Shown here piece by piece: positions 47,556 through 57,080 of a DNA stretch of 64,000 nt; within the stretch, counting starts at the first letter, position 1; every line of letters starts with the position of its first letter. The stretch lies in contig NC_056731.1 in the NCBI RefSeq assembly GCF_019279795.1, forward strand, positions 861,108,499 to 861,172,498. The letters run 5' to 3'. The position numbers and the translations under genes were made by a program. The notes under the pieces are model-generated. The model did no database searches. It was given only the letters and a program-made list of their open reading frames with translations, and was not told where the DNA came from. The stretch is from Protopterus annectens (lineage: Eukaryota > Chordata > Ceratodontiformes > Protopteridae).

Positions 47556-48656
47556 ATTCTTCGACACAATACCCCACTCAGGTATCATCGAAAAACTCAT
47601 CAGCTTGAATGTAAACCCATACATCACAAGATGGGTTGCAAACTGGCTAAGTGACAGAACCCACAGGGTCAGAGTTGCTGGAGCCATGTCAGACTCAAAG
47701 CCTGTCACAAGTGGTGTCCCACAGGGCTCAGTCCTGGGTCCACTCTTGTTCAGCATCTACTTTTCTGAAGTACAAGCAAACACAGGAGGGTTATGGCTGA
47801 CAAAGTTTGCAGATGACTGCAAACTGGGCGCCATAGTCGAAAACACATCTGACACAGATATCCTCCAGAAGGGCCTCACAGAAATGGATAACTGGTGCCA
47901 GAGCCATGGCCTGAAGTTAAACGCCAAAAAATGCATAGTCATACCCTTCGGGAAAAACAAGGTTACCCCTAGCTACCATATAGGTGGCAATCCACTAAGC
48001 ACAGAAAAAAGTCATCAGGGATCTGGGGACCCAAGTTGACAGTAGCCTTTCGTTTGACACTCATGTTGCTAAAGTAGTTAGGAAAATCTTCTATATCGCC
48101 CACCTGATCATGAAGGGATTCACATCTAGATCAACTGAGGTCATCGTCACACAGTACTCATCTCTCATCAGACCTATGATTGAGTACAATGCCCGTTCGA
48201 ATGTATCTGACCAGACACCTGCTGCAGCTTGAAAGGCCCCAAAAGTTCCTCACCAAAAGGATAAAGGGTCTCAAAAATATGTCTTATGCTGCCCGACTGA
48301 AAGAACTCCAGCTCTATTCAGTCTCATACCACTTGCTCAGAGGTGACCTGTGCCTGACATATAAGGCCATGTCAAACCCAGATTTGATGAATATGCTTCA
48401 CCTCAAAAAATCTAGATCCCTCAGAACCACAAGGGCGGGAGACTTAAACCTTGACACGGTTATAAATAGAACATGCTGGAGGGACAGATTCATCACCCAG
48501 AGACTCCCTATGCTGTGGAACAAAATCCCGGTACATGTGAGGCAGAGCACCTCGCTGGCCTTGTTCAAGAGGAATCTTGACCAATGGATGGGAGATCACA
48601 GATATACCCCAGGGATTACTTCAGTGTCACTGCTTGACAGTGGCACAGAAAAATGA
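47556..48656 (+). pseudogene. CR1 ORF2 C-terminal half, copy D
   Basis: The open piece 47551-48039 holds TSGVPQGSVLGPLLF and LTKFADDCKLGAIV (both RT active-site Asp kept), then CQSHGLKLNAKKCIVIPFGK. A frameshift near 48010 breaks it, and the frame is regained for 48180-48656 with the conserved LRGDLCLTYKAM, TCWRDRFITQRLP and WNKIPVHVRQS segments, ending at a TGA. Only two frame breaks suggest relative youth. Confidence 0.88.
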
Positions 48657-48770
48657 TAGGCATAGTTTTTATTCAAACTAAAGGGGTGGCGAAAGCCACA
48701 TAACTATGGGCTAGGCTTATAAATGCCCTTGGGCAGATAGCCTAGTATGAACCTATGAACCTATGAGTGT
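47556..48770 (+). mobile_element. CR1-type LINE copy D, 5'-truncated
   Basis: Plus-strand copy starting inside the RT at FDTIPHSGIIEKL (47556) and running to the tail ATGAACCTATGAACCTATGA near 48767. Its 3' UTR shows TGGGCTAGGCTTATAAATGCC and AGCCTAGTATGAACC, the complement of the ends of copies A, F and G. Confidence 0.92.
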
Positions 48771-49369
48771 ATATTTAGTGTATTTGTGATATATTTCTTT
48801 TTCACTATCTCAATGGCTGCTTTAATATCCAAGTTTAAAATGATTTTGAAAAGTATGTAATATTTAATTCAGGGTAAAAAAAATACCTAATTTATTTTGA
48901 TGTGCATTGACCTTGTGGTGCAGTATTTCAATTGTTTAAATGTCATGTTAACACTTGATCATTTTCAGTAAATGTTTCCTGATTAAAAAACATTTAATTT
49001 AATATTATAACAGTAACTTATTTTTTTACCTCCTTTTACTGACTGGCCGAGGTATGTCTGGTTTTCCAGCAAACACTGTTACTTGAGGGACTTTTCATGG
49101 TTCTGGTTCTAGAGAAAAAATGAGGAAGTGCCAAGCCTCATAATAATGTTCAGCTGTCTTTGTTGGTGGCACTAACTGAAAAATGTGACATCAGTAAAGA
49201 CTTGGGCATACTTAAAATGTGTAAGTATGTAATTTTATAATGCAAGTCGGTCCTCCGAGTTCCCTTTAAAAGTGTACATTTACTGGTAACTCTTTGTATA
49301 CAGTACCTTGCACCAGAACTTGTATGTCTGTGAATGCCAGTGAAACAAGTTACATTTTATCTTAAAACC
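48771..49369. other. Spacer, nothing recognised
   Basis: AT-rich DNA between CR1 copies D and E. No gene. Confidence 0.4.
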
Positions 49370-49975
49370 AAAGGTTTCGCATCCAGGAAGAAAGAAGTCA
49401 TCATCCCTCATTAGACTAGTCATCGAATATAATGCCCCATTTGGCATGTACCTGACCAGACACCTACAACAGCTGGAGAGGCCACAAAAGTACCTCACAA
49501 AAAGACTCCTAGGCCTTAAACACTGTCCTACATGGACAGACCCAAGAAACTTCAGGTGTTCTCAGTTATCTCTGCTTGACTTACAAAGCCATGTCCGACC
49601 CAGCCCTACTTGAAATGCTACACCTAAAGAAATCCCAATCCCCCCGCTACACACACTCCAGAGATCACAACCTCATTATCACAATTAACAGAACATGCTG
49701 GAGAGACAGGTTAATCTCCCAAAGACTGCCCATACTCTGGAATAAGCTTCCCATTCATGTCAAGCAGAGCACGTCACTGACCCTCTTCAAGAGAAATCTT
49801 GACGAGTGGATTGGTAACAGAAAGTTCACTCCAGGGATCATTCCAGTTGCACTGCTGGATATGGGCACTGTGAACTAACATCGGGTGGCACAGTGCCTGG
49901 GCAATTATTTTTTTGGGCTAGGCTTGTAAAGGCTCCAGGGCCATTAGCCTGTTACACACATGTGAACCTATGAAC
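49370..49975 (+). mobile_element. CR1-type LINE copy E, strongly 5'-truncated
   Basis: Plus-strand 600-base copy starting at GFASRKKEVI in the C-terminal part of ORF2. It loses the frame near 49420 and shows a small internal deletion around 49540-49570. The C-terminal 100 codons are open (49576-49878: TYKAMSDPALLEMLHLKK, then TCWRDRLISQRLP and WNKLPIHVKQS). It ends TGTGAACCTATGAA near 49975, only about 20 bases from the 3' tail of copy F in the opposite orientation. Confidence 0.88.
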
Positions 49976-50080
49976 TCCATGTGACTTTATCTTATAGGTT
50001 CATAGGTAGGTACTAGGCTATCTGCCCGAAGGCATTTATAAGCCCAGCCAGAATGTGTTGGCTTTCGCTGCCCCCTTAGA

Positions 50081-52570
50081 TTAGTTCCCTGTGCCTCTGT
50101 CCAGTAGAGCCACTGAAGTGATCCCCGAGATAGATTTTCTGTTTCCCATCCACTCGTCAAGATTTCTTTTGAAGAGTGTTAGCGAGGAGCTCTGCCTAAT
50201 GTAGATTGGGATCTTGTACCAAAGCATGGGAAGTCTCTGGGACAGCAATCTATCCCTCCAGCATTTCCTATTTATTGTTGTGGTGAGGTTTAGATCCCTA
50301 GAGCGTGTGGCTTGGGGGGATAAGGTTTTCTTTAGGTGGAACATGTCCATCAATTCTAGGTTGGACATGGCCTTGTATGTCAGGCAGAGATCACCTCTGA
50401 GTAGGCGGTATGCAACCGAGTACAGCTGTAATTTCTTCAGTCGAGCTGCATAGGGCATCTGTTTGAGGCCAGTGATCCTCTTGGTGAGGTACTTCTGTGG
50501 TCTTTCCAGCTGTTGCAGGTGTCTTGTAAGGTACATCCCAAATGGGGCATTGTACTCTATGATGGGTCTGATGAGTGATGAGTAGAGGGGCACAATGACC
50601 TCTTTTGATCTGGATGCGAACCCTTTTGTGATTAGGTGGGCCACGTAGAAGGATTTCCTAACCACTTTGGCAATGTGATTATCAAAGGTGAGATTACTGT
50701 CTACTTGGGTCCCCAGATCCCTTATTACATCTTCCGTATTTAGGGGACTACCACCTATGTGGTAGTTTGTGGGTACTTTGTTTTTTCCAAAGGGGATGAC
50801 TGTGCACTTTTTGGCATTTATCTTGAGGCCATGATTTTGACACCAGGTATCCATCTCAGTGAGACCCTTTTGGAGGATGTCTGTGTCAGCTGGAGAGTCA
50901 ATTATAGCCCCTAGTTTGCAGTCGTCTGCGAACTTGGTCAGCCATAGTCCTCCTGTGCTTGCCTGTACCTCAGAGAAGTATATGCTGAACAGGAGGGGTC
51001 CTAGGACTGAGCCCTGGGGAACTCCACTTATAACCGATTTACCGAGTCGGACCTAGCTCCCGCAACTCTCACCATGTGGGTTCTGTCCATGAGCTAGTTG
51101 GCAACCCATCTTGTGACGTAGGGGTTTATGTTCAGGCTGGTGAGCTTGTCTATAATACCAGAATGGGGAATGGTGTTGAAAGCCTTTGTGAGGTCTAGGT
51201 AGGTTGTGGGTACTACCTTTCCCTCATCTATAGCCTTGGTAACTGTCTCAAAGAAGTCCACCCGGTTTAGGAGGCATGATCTGCTCTTAACAAAGCCAAA
51301 CTGGGTAGGGTCCAGTGTTTGGAAGTTTCCAATGTCTCTGTTAATGAGTTCCATGATGATGCGCTCCATAGCCTCACAGACCAAGCTAGTCAGTCTTATA
51401 GGGCGATAGTTCCTGGGGTCTGTTGTGGCTCCACCTTTGTGGAGCAGAATAACCGTTGCTGTGCGCCACTCTATGGGTACGTAGCCTGTGGAAAGGCTGA
51501 GTTTGAACAGTGTGTTTAGGTGAGGGGTTAGTTCATCTTTGAGCTCGTGTAGGACGCAGCCTAGGACACCATCCAGTCCCTTTTCTGTACTAGTTTCCTC
51601 CTTCTATTGTATAGCTTGTTTATAGCAGGAGTCCACCAGACTTGTTTCCTTTTCTTGGAGGAGTGAGTCTTGGTTTTGCTTGGAATGGCATGATCCATGC
51701 ATTCTTCTAGGTGCCCGTAGAATGCATTAGTAAAGGATTTTGCAGCTTGGACAGAGTTATCCTTCAGCATGGGGACTTTGAAACTTTCCACCTCGGTCTT
51801 AAGTAGTGTGAAGTTTGCTTTTGAAAAGTTTTTCACGGTGGTTTTCTTGTCCGGGGGTGTGGACGGAATGTGGATATCCAAAGTGATTTGTTTATGGTCA
51901 GATCTAACCAGCGAGGGATTTACCTCCAGTGTGGAACACCGATCGCCCATGTTGGTGATGACCAGTTCCAATATGTTGTCACCTCTGGTGGGAGTGTTGA
52001 CCAGTTGAACCAGGGCGTTTGAGTTTATAAATTCTAGGAAATTCTGGGCAAGGGAGTTAGTACTTGAGTCGTTCTCCCACTTAATGTTTGGGTAATTGAA
52101 ATCACCCAATATTAGGGTGTTTGGTAGGACCTTTATGTTTCCCAGTGTTTCCAGAAACGCGGAATGGGGGTCCTGGGACATGGTGGGTGATCTGTAGCAA
52201 GCTACAATTTGAATTGCAGTTTTGCCCATTGTTAGTTGCACATGGATGATCTCTGAAGCATCGTGCTGTGCCACTAACCTGGAGGTGTGGGTATCCTTGA
52301 TGAATATGGATACGCCCCTGACTTTTGTATTTCAGTTTGGGTTCTTTGGCCGAAATGTATGCTATGAGTTGTAGCCTGTTAGTGCTGGGGTGCTCTTTGG
52401 AGTCTTAAACCAGGTTTCTGTTACTGCACATATATCGATTTTCTCCATACTGAGGAGTGCCTCGAGTGCGTGCATTTTGAGGTTCAGACTTCTGGCATTG
52501 AGTAGCATTACCCTCAGTTTTTTGTTACTTGTGCTATTTACGGTGGTGGGTTTGTCTTTTGAGCCTTGCC
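50081..52570 (-). pseudogene. CR1 ORF2 (AP endonuclease and reverse transcriptase), copy F
   Basis: From high to low coordinates: endonuclease N-terminus (52362-52616: VMLLNARSLNLKMH, then ICAVTETWFKT), endonuclease core (51561-52274: VACYRSPTM, LILGDFNYPNIKW, VRSDHKQITLDIH), a short missing or degraded linker near 51560-51590, RT (51094-51384: DPTQFGFVKSRSCLLN, then YLDLTKAFNTIPHSG), FADDCK near 50930, and a 257-codon open C-terminal piece (50081-50854). A stop at about 51092 in the WVANWL block and frame changes near 51050 inactivate it. Confidence 0.87.
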
Positions 52571-52612
52571 TAAAAAAGGCACTATGGGGGTAGCAAGAGC
52601 ATTGGCCAGTAT

Positions 52613-53107
52613 TCAAAAGCCTAAGGGTGACAGGTGCAAGCCATCTCTAGTAAAGCAGTGTGGCTTGTCGAGCATGTCATCCCAAGCGGACAGACACTGG
52701 ATCCCCTTTGAATGACACCAGAAACTTAGCCAATTGTTAAAATTGAGAATTTTTTCTTTATACCGTGGTATCATTCTTGGTGAGGGCAGGATGCTACTCA
52801 GGGTCATGGTCATACCAGCCTGGGCTACATGATCAGAGAGCTCTTCCATGTCTCTTTTCATGTAGTCCAGAGAGGTACGGCTCAGGTCATTCACACCAAC
52901 ATGGAGAATGACAGAGTAATATTTGTACTTGCTCTGGAGTGACCTGAGTGCTTGTGTTATGTAGCGGATCCTGGCGCCTGACAGGCAGCTAACAGTAACC
53001 TTCTCCTTATTCAGCCTAGTGAGTGGGACGTCAGTGTGCCTGACTATAGAGTCACCTATTACTAGTATGTTGGGTATGTTATTTTGCCTTAAGGGCTGTG
53101 ATTGCAT
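52613..53107 (-). pseudogene. CR1 ORF1 SGNH-esterase domain, copy F
   Basis: A 164-codon open stretch with all landmark blocks of an SGNH hydrolase: VIGDSIVRH near residues 16-24 (nucleophile Ser), SGARIRYI, LHVGVNDLSRTSLDY near residues 69-83 (Asn block), and DGLHLSPLGF at the end (catalytic Asp/His). This domain type is known in ORF1 of CR1-like elements and may act on lipids, but its role is unsettled. The frame opens into ORF2 sequence at 52613 without a stop in between, so ORF1 may have lost its end here. Confidence 0.88.
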
Positions 53108-53470
53108 GGCACACTGGTTTTGTGAAGTATGTGTTTCATGGTTTGTGTTGGGGGTGGAGGTTGCTTTGATGTTTGCTTTGGAGGTCTCTGTTGGTTTTGC
53201 AGATTTTTATTTAGAGCCTCTGAGTATGTTTTCATGTAATTATGTGTGTTTATTTCCAGTGCTGCTTTAATGGGTTTATGTGAGACTGGTGGTGTGATGC
53301 AAGTATTTCCCTTCTCCTCTTGACTGTCTGATCCAGTCTTGGGTTGAGAGAGCTTAGCCTCCAGTTTGGCTGTATAATTGCATCTCTAGCATGTATTAGT
53401 GTTTGGTGGTAGGAGGAGGGGTCTGTCTGTGTACATGAGGCAGTTGTAACATTGCCTCAAAATGCCCAGA
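53108..53470 (-). pseudogene. CR1 ORF1 N-terminal zinc-binding region, copy F
   Basis: Upstream of the esterase the minus strand reads a CYNC pair near 53445, then after about 18 residues a second Cys pair (C, stop, R, C) near 53390-53400, then NYTAKLEAKLSQ and a Lys/Pro/Gln-rich linker into the esterase. Two CxxC pairs fit the zinc-finger or PHD-like N-terminus known in CR1 ORF1. The stop inside the second pair is one base away from Arg. Confidence 0.6.
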
Positions 53471-54624
53471 TTCACCAGTTAGACTGGAGAGTACACCTGA
53501 AACTGCCCTTTGGATATGCCTGGATAGGTACAGTGAACTGTTTTACTGGATGGCTGGTAAGGTCGAACAGAGAGCCTTGTCCTTCTGTATAGTACAGGAG
53601 GGTCTAGTGCTAGGGTTTATAAGTGCTTGCTATAAGTTTTGAGTAAGTGCTAGGCTGAGAAATGAATGGCTTGAGTGTTTAAGTTGAAAGTTTGTCTAGT
53701 TCCAAGGGAAAAATTGAAGAGGAGACTGTGGAGCCTGGAATAGTTTTAACCTAGCTAACCGGCGCTGCCCGGTGCTCGAAACCGGGCAAATACGGTATTT
53801 ATAACAGGGAAATGAAAGAGATAGAAATTAGCCCAAAATGGCCAATAAACTACTAATTTCTGGGCTGAAACCACTCCTCCAGGGACAGATAGGCTGCTCA
53901 TAGCTCCCCTCTCTCACAGGTGAACAGAGAACTTCCTTCTATCCAAGTAAGGTATGGGCAAACTCAGAGATTTGTAACACAGCCCTGAATTTAGCACTAA
54001 CCTGAAAACTGGACTGTACTAGCTTAGAAAGGTGGGAAACAAGCATATATATATATATTTTTTTTTTTTTTAGAAAATAAAGCAAATACACTCAAAAACA
54101 CTTTAAATGCACAGAAAAGGATACTTATTGTTATATATCGCAGATCAGAATTTTAGTCAATGCCCCTAGTAATAAAGTAGGAAGAAACACAAATACATTA
54201 AAAGCAGATGAGTAAAGTGCAATTTATATATATATATATCTATATATATATATAAAACAATAGAAAACGAACAAACTGATTTAAACAAGTTACCCAATTA
54301 ACCAGAAAAAGCTCAAAACTGGGCCCTGTTCCAGCAGTCTTCAATCAGACAAGTTCTAACCGCACACCCCTGCTTACTAGCGTGCAGGGGAACCTTCTCC
54401 AAAAAAGATGGCCTGGATCAGTGCTCAAGTTATACAAACAAAGCTAGACTCAGCAGGCCTGAATCTGGTCTGTGCTAGAGCAACAAGCCGCACCAATTTC
54501 AGAAAGTAACAGTTCAAATAAGCAGGCACAATAAGGCTGTGACCAGATATTCCCAGCTCAGAATCTTCAAAGACTAGAGGGATTATTTGTGTTATGTTTC
54601 TTTTTCGGGTGACTTGCAAAGTAA
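53471..54624. other. Possible CR1 5' UTR and spacer
   Basis: Up to about 53,900 may be the 5' UTR of copy F (no second copy to confirm). Beyond that, AT-rich DNA with (TA)n tracts near 54044-54060 and 54224-54254. No gene. Confidence 0.4.
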
Positions 54625-54700
54625 ATCTTATTTATCCTTTGTTAACCTAGTTAGTGGTCTATTTTCAGGGGAGTCCCGAGGTGGTATTTATACTACTAGG
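54625..54700 (-). repeat. LINE/SINE 3' tail fragment (second LINE family type)
   Basis: The plus strand reads TTTGTTAACCTAGTTAG, then TTTTCAGGGGAGTCCCGAGG. This parallels the reverse complement of the LINE 3' ends at 33092 and 41494 (TTTGTTAACCAGGTTAG, TTTTCAGTGGAGACCCGGGG). The upstream body is not recognisable. Confidence 0.5.
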
Positions 54701-55068
54701 GGAAATTTGGCCAGGGCATCGGGGAACTTCCCGTTTTGAAATTTAAAAGAGTAAAAATGTTATGGGGAAAACTATGCAAGGAAGATTTTTTTCAAAGATA
54801 TAAAAGACATAGGATAAAGTAAACATGGATTTGATTAAATCTGGATATTTTAAGAATAGAAGTAAAGAATGTGTTAAAAAGAAAAGATAAAAAGTTATTT
54901 TATGTCATATGGGTTATATGGAATGAAAAAAGTAAAATCAGATGGTGGTTATGGAAAAAGGAGTGGGGGTCTAATAGGGATGAAATTTAGTATGATTGTA
55001 AAGAAAGTTATGAATATGTGTAAATATATTTGTATATCAATACATATGTACATGTGTAAATAGGGTTC
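54701..55068. other. No recognised gene
   Basis: AT-rich DNA, no motif recognised. Confidence 0.4.
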
Positions 55069-55394
55069 CTATTACATGAACGAACTTTTCAGTGTTCAAA
55101 TGTCATATGGTCGACACCATATGATCGAACTTTGAAAAGTTTGAAGGTTAAATGTAATGGCGCCGTATGGTGCAGAATGGGAGAAGTTTCCTTTTCTGCA
55201 CTGAAGTGCGATCTCTTAGTTGGTATATTTAAGTAGGGGGGTGTGGGGGGTGCAGGGGAGCTTGCCCCCCCTGCTCGGAGCGTTAAGGTAAGTTTTATTT
55301 TTTTTTTGTTTTATTATATATTCAAAGTTTCATACTTCAGTCATATGTTGCCAAACATATGGGATTCGAAGTTTTGAAACTTTGAATATATAAT
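55069..55394. mobile_element. Palindromic, MITE-like element
   Basis: Two large hairpins flank a G-rich/C-rich centre. The left one (55069-55160) is an imperfect palindrome centred on TCATATGGT-CGAC-ACCATATGA. The right one has perfect 20-base arms at 55313-55332 and 55375-55394, and an inner CATATGTT/AACATATG stem. Both share CATATG, TTCGAA-like and TTTTGAAA words. Between them lies a self-complementary GGGGGTGCAGGGGAGCTTGC / CCCCCCCTGCTC stretch. No ORF. Likely a small non-autonomous DNA element of unknown superfamily; its outer limits are not defined. Confidence 0.5.
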
Positions 55395-55454
55395 ATAGAC
55401 CCGTGTAAATTTTTGTAAATAAGTAAATATATTATAAATAAGAGTTCTTTCTGT

Positions 55455-55681
55455 ATATAAGTAAAGGACCCTACTCTTTTCAGTAGGTGCCATGCAATCT
55501 TTTACATTCACCTGAGCTACCACAAACTCAAGCAGATGGGGCCTCAGTTTAACTCTCATCCAAAGGACAACACAGTGAGGAGTGCAGAACTCCCCACCCC
55601 GCCTGGTGTGGGAATGGAACCCATTGCTTTCTGCACCAAAGGCAAGTGTGCTACCAGTTGCGCCATGTTAACTGTAATGCC
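55455..55681 (-). mobile_element. tRNA-derived SINE with V-SINE-like core
   Basis: On the minus strand: a tRNA-like head ATGGCGCAACTGGTAGCACA (A box) and GGGTTCCATTCCC (B box) near 55605-55670. Then GTTGTCCTTTGGATGAGAGT, TAAACTGAGGCCCCAT and GATTGCATGGCACCTACTGA with AAAAGAGTAGGGTCC. The GGATGAGA.GTTAAAC.GAGG and CATGGCAC...GAAAAGAGTAGG blocks match the conserved core of V-SINE-type elements in fishes and amphibians. The 3' tail blends into AT-rich DNA near 55455. Confidence 0.75.
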
Positions 55682-56795
55682 TAGTATATCATTCTGCTGT
55701 GGATAAAAAAAAAATACAGTGAAGCATGGCTCAGACCTGCACTTTGTGTACATAGGCCCTTCTAACAGTAGCATAATGACTTAAACATGTACTATAATGA
55801 GTATTTGCTTGCTGTTTTTCATGTGTAGCTTACGTAATTATATGATGTTAGTCATATTTTTTGCTAGAATGTGTGGTAGAATTACACCACTTATATGAAA
55901 TGAGGTGCTGCATATAAATGAATAGCAAAAACTCTACAGACCATCATGACCTTGCACTAACAGCCTCAGCCTTAATCCTTATGATTTGCTTGCATTGCTG
56001 TTAATGTGGGTGTGTTTGTATTTTGGGGGGGTTTGTTCCTGCTGATAGTTCTCAACGTACTGCACAACCTGTAGTTATCTCCGGTACTTGTAATATCTGT
56101 GACTGTGGACTGCTGATTGGGAGTTTCCTGCATGTTGCCCGTACGATCCTGTTCATATCAGTTTCTTGACTAACTACAGCTGTTTGTGGTAGTAGAAGTA
56201 GTACCATTCATGCAATGCATCTAATTGATGTACACAAATATTTATGTTTGTTATTGTTGATAGTAGATGGGTATTGATAAGAAACTTTAATGTAAACTGC
56301 TGCGTGGCCCCTATGACAGTTGTAATGTTTTTTGTATTTCACTTCAGTATTGATTTCATAGTCATCCTAATTTGTAGGGCTTACTGATCGATCAGAGTTT
56401 ACCTCCATATTAATGGTTAAGTTTATCCCCAGTACTAGGTTTGATGGCAAAAATTTACAAATGGCTAACAGAACAGATGACATATTGTGGTACCAGAACA
56501 AATGTGGGCCCTTGATGTTTGTGACAAGATTCATTTGTGGGAAATGGGACATCTCATCCACCTAGTCAAACAAAATGGAGTTAAGACCTCTGTTAGAGAC
56601 TTGGTGTTCATCAAGCCATTTGAATGTGTGTGTCTGTACTGTAGGGAATAAAAGTAAAATATTCGACTGCTGGCATGTGTTCTTATACCACTCTGCAGAA
56701 GTATGCAAATACTACACTGATGTCACTGCATATTCTTGGTCTCTTGCGAAACAAGAAAGTCTCTGATTAACAGAGTACCTCTCAGCCAGCTTTTC
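55682..56795. other. No recognised gene
   Basis: No coding signal beyond chance ORFs, no repeat recognised. Confidence 0.4.
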
Positions 56796-57080
56796 GCAGA
56801 ATGTCGAGAATGTTGCTTGATATTTTTGGTCTGTTCATCATAAAAACTGAGGATTTCTGGCAAATCACTGAGGATTGAAGTCACTAAATAATAACATGCA
56901 TTAGAGTTTCAGACTTCATATTCTAAAGAAAATGCATGCTAACACAAATCTTGTTACTGGAGCATCTTTCTAAGTTCACAAGAGCAATATTTAAAGTCTG
57001 CCCCTATGTTTGGGCGTTTGATCCCCCATTATTCTAGGCGTTGTCCAGATTTCCTACACTGACAGGTTGAGAGAGGTATA
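56796..57080 (-). repeat. Unclassified dispersed repeat family, minus-strand member
   Basis: Aligns with 17425-17700 in the same orientation (TTTTTGGTCTGTTCATCATAAAA, GATTTCTGGCAAATCA, GTTTCAGACTTCATAT, GAGCAATATTTAAAGTCTG, GTTGTCCAGATT and AGGTTGAGAGAGGTAT). It also contains CACTAAATAATAACATGCATT, complementary to the 31.9-kb member. Confidence 0.7.

Larger units (their letters stand above)
49994..53470 (-). mobile_element. CR1-type LINE copy F, longest copy
   Basis: Minus-strand copy from the TTCATAGG tail at 49994 to at least the ORF1 zinc-binding region near 53450, about 3.5 kb. Sequence up to about 53,900 could be its 5' UTR but cannot be compared with another copy here. It holds all expected CR1 domains in order. 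Against copy A it extends further 5' and has longer open segments. Confidence 0.9.
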
